Shown in pieces: positions 1-11,237 of a DNA stretch of 64,000 nt (the stretch's first letter is position 1; each line of letters starts with the position of its first letter). The DNA is from Carpediemonas membranifera. Its lineage: Eukaryota > Fornicata. Under the pieces are notes generated by a model. The model was not told the DNA's origin. It did no database searches and saw nothing but the letters and a program-made list of their open reading frames with translations. Made by a program: the position numbers and the translations under genes. The stretch is taken from NCBI GenBank assembly GCA_019828565.1, contig JAHDYR010000062.1, forward strand, positions 62,001-126,000, in the 5' to 3' direction.

Positions 1-205
1 GGTGATCGCGTTCGTTGCAAGTAATCACCATCATTGATCGCAACAGGCCGGGCACGGAGGCAGGCCCAAGTGATCCAGGGGCTGGTCGATCTTGCAGATC
101 ATGCCACAACACTGCATCTAGTCCCATCTAGTCCCAATTCACGCGTGTATATACGCTACAGAGGACCGTATCTGGCCTTAGGAAACGGCTATGGGGTGCA
201 GGTGG
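1..205. repeat. Repeat R, copy 1, left part
   Basis: This stretch is repeated almost exactly at 7623-7827. The copy continues at 4855 after an inserted LTR retrotransposon. It may extend left beyond the window. A short open frame across it is present in both copies but has no recognisable domain, so I treat the repeat as non-coding. Confidence 0.9.
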
Positions 206-297
206 TGATGCATTCAAATCCCCTAGTTTGGACCATTTACACCACCACGGGTCTAAACCTCCTCAGTAAACACATTGTTTGACCCTTCAATAGCACA
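206..297 (+). repeat. 5' LTR of element A
   Basis: 92 bp, TG...CA ends, identical to 4763-4854. The first reading frame begins only 14 bp downstream, and no classical tRNA-type primer binding site (TGG...) follows the LTR, so priming may be unusual. Confidence 0.92.
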
Positions 298-310
298 GTA
301 ATTACTACGC

Positions 311-784
311 ATGAAGAAGGATGACGATGACGACGACCCAAAAGGGACTTACCCGAAGTATCTCCGGCACACTGCAGCCGACTGGGTGAGGTTCCGCATG
401 AGCTACGCACTCTATGCTGAAGATGAGGTCAAGCCGAAGACCCTCTTCGAGTGCATCGACGCGAAAGTGAGAACAAGTATCAAGGACGCATACCAAGCTC
501 TGGAGGACGACGAAAGCTCCGATGACAGCTCTGACAGCTCGAGTGAAGACGACGAGGAGATGTTCAGCGCCAACGAGGGTAGCGACAGCAGCAGGGGCGG
601 CGAAGACGCGCACGCCCAGAGCGACTCCGAGGATGACGCCCGGAGCACACTCATCGCTAACCCGGCCCGGAAGAAGAAGACAAGCGGCAAGACGACCGCC
701 CGGGACGACGCTTTGCTCCGGTACATCATGGCTCAAGACCAAGAGAAGAAGGAGGCGAAGACAACGAGGGAGGAAGCGCGATGA
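311..784 (+). CDS. Acidic N-terminal Gag-like protein of element A
   Basis: 157 residues. It starts with a run of Lys and Asp, has a short structured part (about residues 10-60) and then a Ser/Asp/Glu-rich low-complexity tract (about 60-110) and a basic C-terminus. It stops 13 nt before the ATG of the zinc-knuckle Gag frame at 798, which is in another frame. It may be the N-terminal half of Gag separated by a frameshift, or a separate small protein. The position directly after the LTR argues for Gag. No family is recognised with confidence. Confidence 0.5.
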   Translation: MKKDDDDDDPKGTYPKYLRHTAADWVRFRMSYALYAEDEVKPKTLFECIDAKVRTSIKDAYQALEDDESSDDSSDSSSEDDEEMFSANEGSDSSRGGEDAHAQSDSEDDARSTLIANPARKKKTSGKTTARDDALLRYIMAQDQEKKEAKTTREEAR

Positions 785-797
785 GCGCTGGGTGGTG

Positions 798-1382
798 ATG
801 GCTGAGGCCACACTAACCAATATCAGTCTTCAGCGCGCGTACCGCGAGCTTCGCAAGCTCCGTGAGACCTCTTTCACCCGTTACCGCCATGTGTTCACGG
901 ATATGGTAGATCTGTTCGAGAAGGTCGGATCCCTGGATGCTAGAGAGCTCCAGGAGATCGTTCTGGCGAGCCTCGATGACGAGACGATCGCATCGTCTCT
1001 TCGCTCTGTTGTTCTTTCCAAGTCAACAGTCGCGAAGTCGTTGAAGGTCATAGCAAAGTACCTACGGGCCCGAACAGATGCCATGCGAGAGTTTGACCTG
1101 GTGCCGAGCAGCCGGCTCGCGGCCCTACAGAAGCAGCTCGAGTCACTGCAGAGCAAGCCGAGAGAGGAGCGGAAGATGCCAGCGAGGACGGGAGAGCGCA
1201 GACGCAATGACGGCGCGGCCGAGGGGGCCAAGCCTGAGCGGCGGCAAGTGGGCCGCGGCTGCTTCAACTGCGGCGAAAAGGGTCACGACTCGGCCGACTG
1301 CCCACACGAGGAGCCGAAGTGCTTCAGGTGCGGCGAGTTCGGCCACAAGTCGCACCAGTGCACAGTTGTAAAAGCCATCTGA
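798..1382 (+). CDS. gag: Gag nucleocapsid protein with two zinc knuckles
   Basis: About 194 residues from the ATG at 798. A helical part is followed by a basic linker and two CCHC zinc knuckles of the form CX2CX4HX4C, CFNCGEKGHDSADC and CFRCGEFGHKSHQC. Such knuckles bind the retrotransposon RNA during particle assembly. The protease-pol frame begins 16 nt later in another frame, so either a ribosomal frameshift joins them or the frame has been lost. Confidence 0.8.
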   Translation: MAEATLTNISLQRAYRELRKLRETSFTRYRHVFTDMVDLFEKVGSLDARELQEIVLASLDDETIASSLRSVVLSKSTVAKSLKVIAKYLRARTDAMREFDLVPSSRLAALQKQLESLQSKPREERKMPARTGERRRNDGAAEGAKPERRQVGRGCFNCGEKGHDSADCPHEEPKCFRCGEFGHKSHQCTVVKAI

Positions 1383-1398
1383 GTATCCTTTCTGTTTT

Positions 1399-4300
1399 AT
1401 GTTAGCGTCCAAGACTATCTGGCAGGAGAAGGCCAGTCTGCTGGGCGAAGAGTTGATCGTCCGCATGGACACCTGCTCCTCGTTCAGCGTCGTGCCGAGG
1501 GACTGGGCCGTCGAGAAGGGACTGAAGATCGCCACGCGGGGCGAGACAGTCCGCTTGGCTGACGAGTCGATGAGGAGGGTCTACCGAGTGTTGTCAGATG
1601 TGCCGATCACCCTCCACCTCGACAGAGAGGTCACCGCGACGCCGACCTGGTATGCGATGGACAAGGCCGAGTCGTTCCTCATCAACATGGAGGTGATTGA
1701 CTCCCTCGGCCTAATCAACCGCAACCTTGACACCGAAGCAGACCCCATCCAGGTCATCTCCAAGCTCACAGAGGACTGGGCCGAGAGATACAGCGACTGC
1801 TTCGGCGATGCAGGCGAACCAGCAGACCTTAAGCCGTTCAAGGTCACGCTGAAGAAGGACGCCCGACCCTACTTCCGTCTGCCCCGAAGGTTCCCAAGAC
1901 AGGTGGAGGATGAACTCCGGTCAGAGATGCAGAAGCTGGAGGAAAGCGGGATCATCATCCCAACCAAGTCTCCCTGGAGCAGCTCAGTGGTCATGGTGCG
2001 GAAGAAGGCCGGGACGTGGCGGCCGTGCATGGACTACTCGCCACTGAACGAGCTCCTGGCGTCCATGACTCAGCACGACTTGCCGTCGACGGAAGAGCTG
2101 ATCGAGAGGCTGAGGGGCAACAAGTACTTCGCAGCACTTGACCTCAGCAAGGCCTTCCATCAGGTCCCGGTGCACCCCGACACACAGGAGTACCTGGCGT
2201 TCACGTACTCCAAGGGGCACTATACCTACACTACGATGCCGTTCGGCCTTGCCACCGCGGCTGGCCATATGCAAGAGGCCTTAGAGGAGGCTTTCGCGGA
2301 CATGCTGGGCACGGCGTGTCTTGTGTACGTGGACGACATCATCGTCTATGGGTCGACCTGGGAAGAGTACCAGGCGAACCTGATGCGGGTGATGGACCGG
2401 GTGCGAGAGAAGAAGCTGAAGCTCAACAAGAACAAGTGCTTTTTCGGGTTGACGGAGGTGGAGTACCTCGGATGGATAGTGTCGGCGGAAGGAAAGCGCA
2501 TCCCCCATGGCGCGTCCAGGGTGTCCAGGAGCTGCCCGACCCGACAAACGTGAGTGACGTCAGGTCCACATTGGGCATCTTCAACTTCTTCTCCCAGTTC
2601 ATCCCCGGCTACGCGGACATCACCGAGCCGATCCGCAAGCTGGAGATCAAGGGCCAGACGTTCGTGTGGGGCGACCCCCAGAGAGAGGCGTTCAAGAGAC
2701 TGAAGAAGATCGTCACCTCCCCCACACTGTTGGTCACACCGGGCCCTGACGACCGCCTACAGCTGTTCACCGACGCGTCCGACACCGGTGTCGGCGCAGT
2801 GCTGGTCAGAGTCGAGGACGACGGGTCGAAGCGACCTGTGATGTTCTTCTCCAAGGCCCTGACAGCAAGCCAGCGCAAGTGGAGCACCTACCGCAAGGAG
2901 GCATTCGCCATCATAGCGGCCACGAGGAAGATGAGACGGTTCCTAGCCACAAGGGGAGTTTGAGATGTTCACGGACCACCGTAACCTCGTGTACACGTGG
3001 GGGCAACGTCGACCCCATGGTGCAGCGCTGGGCACTTGAGCTGGGCAACCTCAAGTTCAGCATCACCCACGTGCCTGGTAAGTCTAATACGGTCGCGGAC
3101 GGCCTGTCCAGAATGCCCCGCGCAGAAGCCGAGAGCCTGACACCAGAGCAGCAGGGTGCGATCGTGTCCGTGATGTGTGCAGTCGACGCAGCGGAGGAAG
3201 AGTCGGAAGAAGTCGCCGCCGACGAGCCGAGAGTTCGGTTCCGCGAAGAGGCGGCAGGACAGCCTGACCGCGAGCGCGACGAGGCAGACGAAAGCGACAC
3301 CGAGGAAGCAGCCGGGACAGACGAGGGCGACACCCTTGACGCCGAGCCCGAAGAGGAGGGCACGTTCCCGGCCATACCCGAGTCCCAGAAGCTGCCACGC
3401 TTCAAGTCCGTTCACGGACCTGGCACCGGTCACCACGGGGTTGACCAGACGCTGTGGAAGCTCGAGGATAAGGGGATTGCGCTGGGACACTGCGGACACG
3501 GACGTCCAGAGGATGGTTAAGGAGTGCCCCGTGTGCCAGAAGAACGCCGAACACCGGTCACGCGAGCAATATCAGGAGCAGCTGCGCATGCCAGCGTCGC
3601 CGTTCAGTCGCGTGTTCGCCGACACCATCAACATGGCAGAGGCAGACCAGGGTTACCGGTACATCCTGGTGCTGGTGGAGGAGTCGACGAGGTGGGTCAC
3701 CCTGTGCCCACTGAAGACGGTGACCTCCGCCGCCACCATCAGAGCAATCAGGGAAAGATACCTCACACACTTCCCGCCCCCGGTCGAGTGGGTGACCGAT
3801 AGCGGACGGCAGTTCGACTCGAAGGAGTTCAAGTCGTTCGCGGCAGAGCTAGGCGGGGGCGCGAAGACGACCACCCCGTACCATCACGAGGAGAATGGGA
3901 TCGTTGAGCGCAGGAATCGCGAAGTGAACCGCCACCTCAGGGACGAGATGCATCAGCGCGGCACGAAGCAATGGATGGGCCTACTGCCAGCGGTTCAGAA
4001 CATCATCAACCAGGCTAGATCTGCCACGACAGGCACGTCACCCTGGAAGCTAGTGGTGTCCACAGAGCGGGAAGGGAAGATGACACTGTCGAACCAGGAG
4101 AGAGCCGACGTTACGGACGTCATTGACAAGATGGTCCGGAACGAGAAGATGAGAGCTCAACAGCGCAGGGACGCGGCGAAGAAGACGTACGACGCGGCCA
4201 AGGCCAGACAGGACAAGCACAACAAGAGGACACCGACCCGTATCACAGCCAAGGCGTGGGTCATGGTCGACAGGGATGCAGAACAGAGAGGGAAGTACCA

Positions 4301-4736
4301 GCTACGATGGAGAGGCCCACTTCAGGTGGTCAAGAAGGCACCTGGAAACGCCAGCTCGTTCGTGATAAGGGACCCCGAGACGAACAAGACGTATAAGAAG
4401 CACGTGAAGCATCTGAAGCTCGCAGAAGGCGACTGGGATGAGGAGAAGGCGAAGGCAGAATGCGCCAAGGACCGTATGCACACGTATATCAAAGAGATCG
4501 TCACGCACAGGATCAAGAAGGACGTGATGAAGACGCCAGAGGTGAAGGTGCGCTGGTTAGGATACGAACCAGCAGACGACACGTGGAGAAACCCAACAGA
4601 CGAGGATATGAGAGGCAATGCGATACTTCAGCAGTACCTGCAGGTGAATACACCCCTAGAGGAAGCCATGAAGCGGTTTGATGATTTGAAGCTCAGAATG
4701 TCGGCCCGCCAATCAAATGGCACTCGGCAGGATTAG
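1399..4736 (+). pseudogene. pol: Protease-RT-RNase H-integrase polyprotein, frameshifted
   Basis: The order is Gypsy-type: a retropepsin-like motif MDTCSS near 1465, reverse transcriptase with YVDD near 2326-2337, RNase H with FTDASDTG near 2766-2790 and TDHRN near 2970, the zinc-binding end of integrase with CPVC near 3526, a DDE core (DTINMA, TDSGRQF, ENGIVERR) and a chromodomain-like end (VKVRWLGYEPADDTWRNP). The reading frame changes near 2520, 2960, 3000 and 3460, so no single open frame runs through it. The protease has DTC where DTG or DSG is usual. Because the LTRs are identical, some shifts may be sequencing indels. The frame ends in TAG just before the polypurine tract. Confidence 0.85.
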
Positions 4737-4745
4737 ACATCGCAT

Positions 4746-4762
4746 TGAAGGAGGGGGGGTAG
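4746..4762 (+). promoter_or_regulatory. Polypurine tract of element A
   Basis: A purine-rich run with seven G in a row directly before the 3' LTR, the expected primer for plus-strand DNA synthesis. Confidence 0.75.
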
Positions 4763-4854
4763 TGATGCATTCAAATCCCCTAGTTTGGACCATTTACACC
4801 ACCACGGGTCTAAACCTCCTCAGTAAACACATTGTTTGACCCTTCAATAGCACA
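4763..4854 (+). repeat. 3' LTR of element A
   Basis: 92 bp, identical to 206-297, followed by the second GGTGG target duplication. Confidence 0.92.
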
Positions 4855-5167
4855 GGTGGTTAATCCTTAAAGTGCGTTGCATCGATGCAACAAGCAACTA
4901 CCTCAAACGTGCGAGCTACCATCGATTTCTTGCCATCAACACGACACATTGACGTCAGATAACTATGCGGTCAGCAATGAGCACACTAAACAACATCACT
5001 GTGCCAAAATACATCTTTGGACATCAGGCATGCCACAGAACATGTAAGCAACATCAAACCCGCCTAATTCCAGCTCATTTAGTCAATAAACACATCATCA
5101 CATTCCAATATCTCCTCATGATGCGCCAGATGGCAAGTGACTCTGGCCTGCTCCTCCGGTGAATGAC
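4855..5167. repeat. Repeat R, copy 1, right part
   Basis: Matches 7823-8137 nearly base for base. The two copies diverge after the shared GAATGAC. This is the continuation of 1-205 beyond the retrotransposon. Confidence 0.9.
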
Positions 5168-5649
5168 AATGCAGTAGTCTGGAAGGATGTTGAGAGAGCC
5201 CCAAAGGCCAGGCGAGTAAGCGCTACACAACCGCTTCACCAGCCCTCCAAGGCAGCGTTCTGGACCTGCGTCATCTCCGGCGAACTGGAATGATCCAAAG
5301 TAACGGTGTAGTGTTCTTTCTGGCAGCTAATTGTGCATAAGCGAATGCTTTGTGGTCATTTATTGCTCTTTGGCGCAGCAACGCCCACAATTCTTTGGGA
5401 TACTGTTCTTTTGGTGTTGATGTTGTTATTGATGTTGATTTCTCCGCTTTTCGCTGCTTTGCGTTGTAATTGCAATGTTTTCTAGTACATTCCGCGCATC
5501 AGATCATTGCTACAACCTGAACTCGCCATTTTGGCGTTGCAATGAAACTATCCCCTAAAGTGCACACTAAATGAAATCAGATCAAGCAGACAAGACAGCA
5601 ACGTACATTTACGAGTGAGGACGCTGGAGAGAGCAGAGCGCCTGGGAAA
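5168..5649. other. Spacer without recognised gene
   Basis: No convincing coding region or RNA gene seen. It is moderately AT-rich and leads into the purine-rich minisatellite. Confidence 0.6.
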
Positions 5650-6512
5650 CAGCGCTGGGGACAGGAGCCCCGGAGGATAGAGCCCGGGGGAGAAGAGCCC
5701 GGGAGAGAGGAGCCCGGGAGAGAGGAGCCCAGGGGAGAGGAGCCCGGGGGAGAAGAGCGCGGGAGAGAGGAGCCCGGGAGAGCGCCCGGGGGAGAAGAGC
5801 CCGGGAGAGAGAAGCCCGGGAGAGCGCCCGGGAGAGAGGAGCCCGGGAGAGAGGAGCCCGGGAGAGAGGAGCCCAGGGGAGAGGAGCCCGGGGGAGAAGA
5901 GCGCGGGAGAGAGGAGCCCGGGAGAGCGCCCGGGGGAGAAGAGCCCGGGAGAGAGAAGCCCGGGAGAGCGCCCGGGAGAGGAGCCCGAGAGGAGCCCGAG
6001 AGAGATCCCAGGGAGATGATCCCGGGGAGAAGAGCAGAGAGATCTCGAGAGCCCCGGGAGAAGATCCCGATATAGCCCGATCCCGAGATGATCCCGGGAG
6101 ATGATCCCGAGATAGATCCCGGGGACAGATCGCGATAGCCCGATCCGAGAGATCCGATATATAGCCCCGAGAGCCCCGAGAGATGACCCGGGAGAGATCC
6201 GGGAGAGGATCCCAGGGAGAGACTCGGGGAGAAGAGCGCGGAGAGAGAGCCCGAGAGCGCCCGGGGGAGAAGAGCCCGGGAGAGAAGCCCGGGAGAGCGC
6301 CCGGGAGAGAAGCCCGGGAGAGCGCCCGGGAGAGAGGAGCCCGGAGAGAAGCCCGGGAGAGCGCCCGGGAGAGAGGAGCCCGGGAGAGAGGAGCCCGGGA
6401 GAGAGGAGCCCAGGGGAGAGGAGCCCGGGGGAGAAGAGCGCGGGAGAGAGGAGCCCGGGAGAGCGCCCGGGAGAGAGGAGCCCGGGAGAGAGAAGCCTGG
6501 AGAGCGCCCGGG
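5650..6512. repeat. Purine-rich GC minisatellite
   Basis: Degenerate tandem copies of a core like GAGAGGAGCCCGGGA with CGCCCGGGAGA variants, grouped in longer blocks (5760-5860, 5880-5980 and 6260-6360 are very alike). The middle (6000-6200) is more diverged. Long frames on both strands are products of the repeat (Leu-Ser-Pro-Gly or Arg-Glu-Arg-Gly runs), not genes. Confidence 0.9.
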
Positions 6513-6520
6513 GCAATTCA

Positions 6521-6609
6521 GGGCCCCGGAAACGCCAGCACCAGCGCAAGTAAGCTATTTTATTGCAAACCGCTCTACTTGCGCTGGTACTTCAGCGTTT
6601 TCGCGGCCC
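6521..6609. repeat. Imperfect inverted repeat (hairpin 1)
   Basis: Arms of about 33 nt: the left runs from GGGCCCCGGAAACG to CAGCGCAAGTA, and the right is its near complement ending CGTTTTCGCGGCCC, around a loop of about 25 nt. A related hairpin lies at 6776-6864; both share the outer motif GAAACGCC. Could be a MITE-like or foldback unit. Confidence 0.7.
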
Positions 6610-6775
6610 TTTGCCCATCATTCGTCGTCTGAATTTTTTCGTGCAGAATTCAGACGAGTGTCGCCTGGCAGAGGCTGAGCAGCGGAGCTTAGTCCCTGTG
6701 GCACCACTCGTCTGGCCCAGCTCCCGGGCATGCTCACGAAAATACAGGTGCAGATTTGGGAGCAGAATGATCGAC

Positions 6776-6864
6776 GAACCCCGAAAACGCCATAACCGGC
6801 ACCAGTGAGCGCATCTTCGTTGATGAAGCTCATTGGTGCTGGTAATATGGCGTTTTCGGGGTTC
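6776..6864. repeat. Imperfect inverted repeat (hairpin 2)
   Basis: The left arm begins GAACCCCGAAAACGCCAT and the right arm ends ATGGCGTTTTCGGGGTTC, a perfect 18-nt terminal stem, with a further paired part (CACCAGTGAGC with GCTCATTGGTG). It sits between the two minisatellites. Confidence 0.8.
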
Positions 6865-6877
6865 AAATACTGTACTC

Positions 6878-7478
6878 CTCATCCCTGGCGCCGTCATCCC
6901 TGGCGCCTCATCCTGGCGCCTCATCCCTGGCGCCTCATCCCTGGCGCCTCATCCCTGGCGCCTCATCCCTGGCGCCTCATCCCTGGCGCCTCATCCCTGG
7001 CGCCGTCATCCCTGGCGCCTCATCCTGGCGCCTCATCCCTGGCGCCTCATCCCTGGCGCCTCATCCCTGGCGCCGTCATCCCTGGCGCCTCATCCCTGGC
7101 GCCTCATCCCTGGCGCCTCATCCTGGCGCCTCATCCCTGGCGCCTCATCCCTGGCGCCTCATCCCTGGCGCCTCATCCCTGGCGCCTCATCCCTGGCGCC
7201 TCATCCCTGGCGCTCATCCTGGCGCCTCATCCCTGGCGCCTCATCCCTGGCGCCTCATCCCTGGCGCCTCATCCCTGGCGCCTCATCCCTGGCGCCGTCA
7301 TCCCTGGCGCCTCATCCTGGCGCCTCATCCCTGGCGCCTCATCCCTGGCGCCTCATCCCTGGCGCCTCATCCCTGGCGCCTCATCCCTGGCGCCTCATCC
7401 CTGGCGCCGTCATCCCTGGCGCCTCATCCTGGCTCCCTCATCCTGGCGCCTCATCCCTGGCGCCGTCATCACTGGCGC
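6878..7478. repeat. 15-bp minisatellite
   Basis: About 40 tandem copies of CTCATCCCTGGCGCC with a few variants (CGTCATCCCTGGCGC and a 13-bp form lacking CC). The unit is a multiple of three and has no stop, so all forward frames stay open (HPWRL, IPGAS, SSLAP repeats). This does not by itself indicate a protein. Confidence 0.95.
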
Positions 7479-7622
7479 CCACACAGCACCCCTACGCCAG
7501 CGCCATCAATCCCCAACGGCACAGTAAACAGAAAATGCACTTTATGCTCTTACACCATGGCGTTTGGAGACGAAAACGAACACCCATGGTACCTGCAGGT
7601 AAGGTAAGGTAAGGTAATTTCC

Positions 7623-8137
7623 GGTGATCGCGTTCGTTGCAAGTAATCACCATCATTGATCGCAACAGGCCGGGCACGGAGGCAGGCCCAAGTGATCCAG
7701 GGGCTGGTCGATCTTGCAGATCATGCCACAACACTGCATCTAGTCCCATCTAGTCCCAATTCACGCGTGTATATACGCTACAGAGGACCGTATCTGGCCT
7801 TAGGAAACGGCTATGGGGTGCAGGTGGTTAATCCTTAAAGTGCGTTGCATCGATGCAACAAGCAACTACCTCAAACGTGCGAGCTACCATCGATTTCTTG
7901 CCATCAACACGACACATTGACGTCAGATAACTATGCGGTCAGCAATGAGCACACTAAACAACATCACTGTGCCAAAATACATCTTTTGGACATCAGGCAT
8001 GCCACAGAACATGTAAGCAACATCAAACCCGCCTAATTCCAGCTCATTTAGTCAATAAACACATCATCACATTCCAATATCTCCTCATGATGCGCCAGAT
8101 GGCAAGTGACTCTGGCCTGCTCCTCCGGTGAATGACG
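7623..8137. repeat. Repeat R, copy 2 (empty target site)
   Basis: Uninterrupted copy of the sequence split by element A. It shows the pre-insertion target, with one GGTGG at 7823-7827. The two minisatellites and hairpins lie between the R copies. A TAAGG microsatellite (7598-7617) precedes it. Confidence 0.93.
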
Positions 8138-8251
8138 ATCGACAACGACAATCTTAGCCCGCAAGTGACCTAATTGATGTGGTATCCCGCTGTACGTCCA
8201 AATGTCTGCTGCAGGTCATGAACCGCTGGCTACACGGGCATATCCAAATCT

Positions 8252-9850
8252 TTATTCAATCTCAACGACCTCGCACTTCTTCTGGTACAGCGTGGCGTGA
8301 GCCGGATCGCCTTCGATGACAATAGCGAAATTATCTGTCAACCCCCACAAGTCTGCATCGGGTGCAAGCATGGTGGTGCCATCAAACAGGTATAAGATGG
8401 CGGAGATGCCTTGCATGCCGTTGTATCCGTCGTATGACTGGACAACAAGGATGTTCCGCTTCTGTTTCCTCGCCCAGACTCGGATGGCGTTCGAGTTATA
8501 GTAGCCGGAGTCCGGATCTGTCAGGCTACGCTCCGTGAAATTCTTCTTAGACCAGTACTTGGCCTTCACTGACTGGCAGAGGCCACGCTGCCACCTTTCG
8601 AAGTCGCCATCAACTCTGCCACCCAACTCAATGGCTTGAGACAATATGCAACGCAGTTGCCGTCACTCTTGACATGAATCGCGGTACAGCCAGCCGTGAG
8701 AGCCTCCGCGTTGATGCACGTCTGCACCGCGGCCTCAGAGGTGATGCGAGTCTGAGTCTCCGGCTCAGTCTGGATGCAGGCGTCGCATTTGGTCACGTCC
8801 TCCTCATGTGACTCACCCTTCCTCTCCTCTGTCACCACCTCCTCGTGTGCTCTCGCGCTTTTCTCCTCTGTCACCATCTCCTCCTCGTCTGACTCCTCTG
8901 AGTTGCTATCGACATCAGCGATCTTCTGAGGGATTGTCATGAGGGCCTTGCGCTTCATGTGGATTGTGTCGCTCTTCCCCGTACGGCGGGGGTACTCGTT
9001 CGTGCTTGGTGTGTGCCCGACTGGGGTAGGTCGCGGCGAAACGACGCGGGTGTCGGGCTGGCACCCATGGAGATGTCAGCTGCGTACCCCACGTCTTGCA
9101 GCAGCCTCGTGACGGTCTCCTCCAGCTCGAGTACTCTCTTCTGCGCCTTGTGATGGAGCACTCGTGCCTCCATCGGAAGAGATGGGAGGTCTTTGTGAAT
9201 CCAGTCCTTCATTTCGAGCAGCTTGGATACGCGAAGGTATCTGTCGAACTGGACGTCGACGTGGTTGTCCCCAGCAACCGAAGCTGACTCTCGAGAGGCG
9301 CGAATGCGAAGCTCGCCGTGCACCTCCTTCTGGACTCTACGCCACAGGACGTAGTTGCGAGCGTTATTGTCCTCCCACTCCTTGAGCTTCTGGGCGATCT
9401 TTCTCGCGCCGGCGCTTGATCGCGCGTTCTCTAATCTCATCGTCGGACTCGTTGTCAAAGTCCACCTCACTCTCACTGTCGCACAACTCAGAATCGTCGA
9501 CGCCGCTCTCTTCACCACTGTCCACGCCACTCTCATCGTCGACGGGTTCTTTTCTTAGCGCTCTCGGCTTTGCCCTTGCCCTTGTCCTTCTCCTCGGCGT
9601 CAATGGCCTCAATATCGGCCTTACGCGCCTTTGCGCTTCTCCTGGCTATACACGATATCAGCCTGGTTGTCGTCAACCCACTTCGCCAGCGCGCCGAGCT
9701 TCTTGAACTTCTTGGTCCGGCGAGTGCCATAAACTGCTTCTTCAACTTATCATGGAGCTCCTCCTTCTCGTCCTTCGTGAGGCGGAATTTCGTGGTGATA
9801 TGGTTCAGGTTGATTCCTATATAAGCATTGCTATGACTACAAACGCTTCC
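8252..9850 (-). pseudogene. Decayed OTU-like cysteine protease with long acidic/coiled N-terminus
   Basis: Read on the minus strand, coherent protein sequence continues through about five frame changes. It begins after a TATATAAG box near 9818 with Lys-rich segments, then acidic runs (near 9500), a helical stretch (9000-9400), a second acidic stretch (8800-8930), and ends in an OTU-like domain: VKSDGNCVAYC near 8640-8670 gives the Asp and catalytic Cys, and DPAHATLYQ near 8290 could give the His. OTU proteases remove ubiquitin. The frame breaks at about 8640, 8955, 9370 and 9540 make an intact product unlikely unless they are consensus errors. Another OTU domain occurs at 29210-29560. Confidence 0.6.
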
Positions 9851-10203
9851 TGATGACTAGATCGAGCAGTTTCCGTTCATCCAGCAAAACCGCGCGAAGG
9901 ACAGCACATTTGGCATGATTGGTGGTTGCCTTGGTGTATGCAGCCAATATCGCATCGTACTGTTCCTTTGCTAGCGCTCTCAATCCACTTTAGCAAGTCC
10001 ATGTTCGGCACTATCAGCAAGAGAGCATAAAAAAATGGACATAGAGTGCCAAAAGTAATAAACTGAAACCATCCACACGGCAACTATGTACCTAGGCGGC
10101 CTCAGTACCTCCAATACCTTCCGTATGTGCTTTTTTTGTCCGTCCCTACTTCGTCCCACGAACCAGAAAAAGCGCAAAGAGAGGGCCCTTTGAATAATTC
10201 TAT

Positions 10204-10262
10204 AACGGCAGCAGAGCATAAAACACGGTTCGAAAGGGCTGATTTTATGCTCTCTTGCCGTT
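10204..10262. repeat. Hairpin
   Basis: Arms AACGGCAGCAGAGCATAAAA and TTTTATGCTCTCTTGCCGTT pair over 20 nt with two mismatches around a 19-nt loop. A fragment of the same motif (GCAAGAGAGCATAAAA) occurs at 10016-10031. Confidence 0.7.
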
Positions 10263-10906
10263 AGTTCAAGCCGAGGCACGCTTCGGGCGAGCTCCGGCCA
10301 AGGGGTCCAGGAGTCAGCTTTTTGGGGAAGGTCTGTGGTGCTCTAACGTACCTCGGGACGCACTGTGGAGGCCCCTAGAGTGCTCGGTCATGGCATGTCA
10401 GACCAAGGGTCCCTCAAATCTGGCCCCATTCAGGATGCACCCCCTAAATGTTCCGTTGCAAGCGTCTGACAGGTGTTCTCTGGATACCGACCAAGATGGA
10501 GGTCACGTGGATGAACGGACGATAATTACGGTATTCTGGCCATGCCTGGTACTCTCAAATCATCTGTACTGCTCTGTGCTCCATTTATAGTTCATATCGT
10601 TTCGTCCTGATGGACTTTTGGTACTTGATGTTGTTTAGAGATAATTGGTGCTTGACTGATGCTCTGCGCCCGCCAACTGATGTTTCTTAGTGATATGTGC
10701 ATGCCTGTATCGTTAAAGCCGCCAGTATTCTTCCTATTCTTCAGTTCGTCATTTCGGTCTCGTTGCGAGCATAAAGTGCGCGAATGCGCGGGTCAGTTCC
10801 CCCGTTTTCAGCGAAGCTGATGCGACAACACAGAGGCAAGCGAATCCTTACACCTCAGGCGTTGCCAAGAGGCCGTTGTCTGCCAGGATCTATAAGCAGT
10901 GATGAG

Positions 10907-11237
10907 ATATACGGATTTCAGACTTTCTGCCTGCACGACCTCAAATGTTGACTCCCCTCGGCACCGAAAAAGGCACCTATATCCATGAATACCCTCTACA
11001 GTGATGTATCCACCTCGATAAATGGATTTCAAATTTGTCGGGTCTCATGATAAATGGATTTCAGACTTTCGTACTGTTGGCCATCTGAGAATTTATGAAC
11101 GACCCTCAGAATATTTTTGAATGCAAGAACGTGCCTATGGCACTCTTTTGCACCCCCGAACACGGTTTGACCACTGTTTTGGGCATTTGGAGAGATTCGA
11201 ATTTTTGTGCATGACGAAAAGTCTGAAATCCGTATAT
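10907..11237. repeat. Spaced perfect inverted repeat
   Basis: The 20-mer ATATACGGATTTCAGACTTT at 10907-10926 recurs as its exact reverse complement at 11218-11237, enclosing 291 bp. It could mark a small non-autonomous transposon; no target duplication was identified. Confidence 0.6.

Larger units (their letters stand above)
206..4854 (+). mobile_element. Ty3/Gypsy LTR retrotransposon A
   Basis: A complete element bounded by two identical 92-bp LTRs that begin TGATGC and end GCACA, with the 5-bp target duplication GGTGG at 201-205 and 4855-4859. The uninterrupted target survives in the second copy of repeat R, where GGTGG occurs once at 7823-7827. Inside are gag-like frames, protease, reverse transcriptase, RNase H, integrase and a chromodomain-like end, in Gypsy order. 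The LTRs are very short for this superfamily. Identical LTRs point to a recent insertion, yet pol is broken by several frameshifts. Confidence 0.95.

Noticed and set aside
34-282. Open frame in repeat R (also at 7656-7838)
   Set aside because: Copies differ in their ends because of the inserted LTR; no domain; the repeat seems non-coding.
305-820. Minus-strand frames over the Gag region of element A
   Set aside because: Mirror of a biased Asp/Ser-rich coding strand; no domain, antisense to clear Gag.
5548-6632. Leu-Ser-Pro-Gly and Arg-Glu-rich frames in the purine minisatellite
   Set aside because: Pure products of tandem repeats on both strands; no start context or neighbour support.
6878-7478. 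CRISPR-like array
   Set aside because: Units are contiguous without unique spacers, and the window is eukaryotic.
6805-7612. Long open frames across the 15-bp minisatellite
   Set aside because: A 15-bp unit without stops keeps every forward frame open; the repeating peptides have no independent support.
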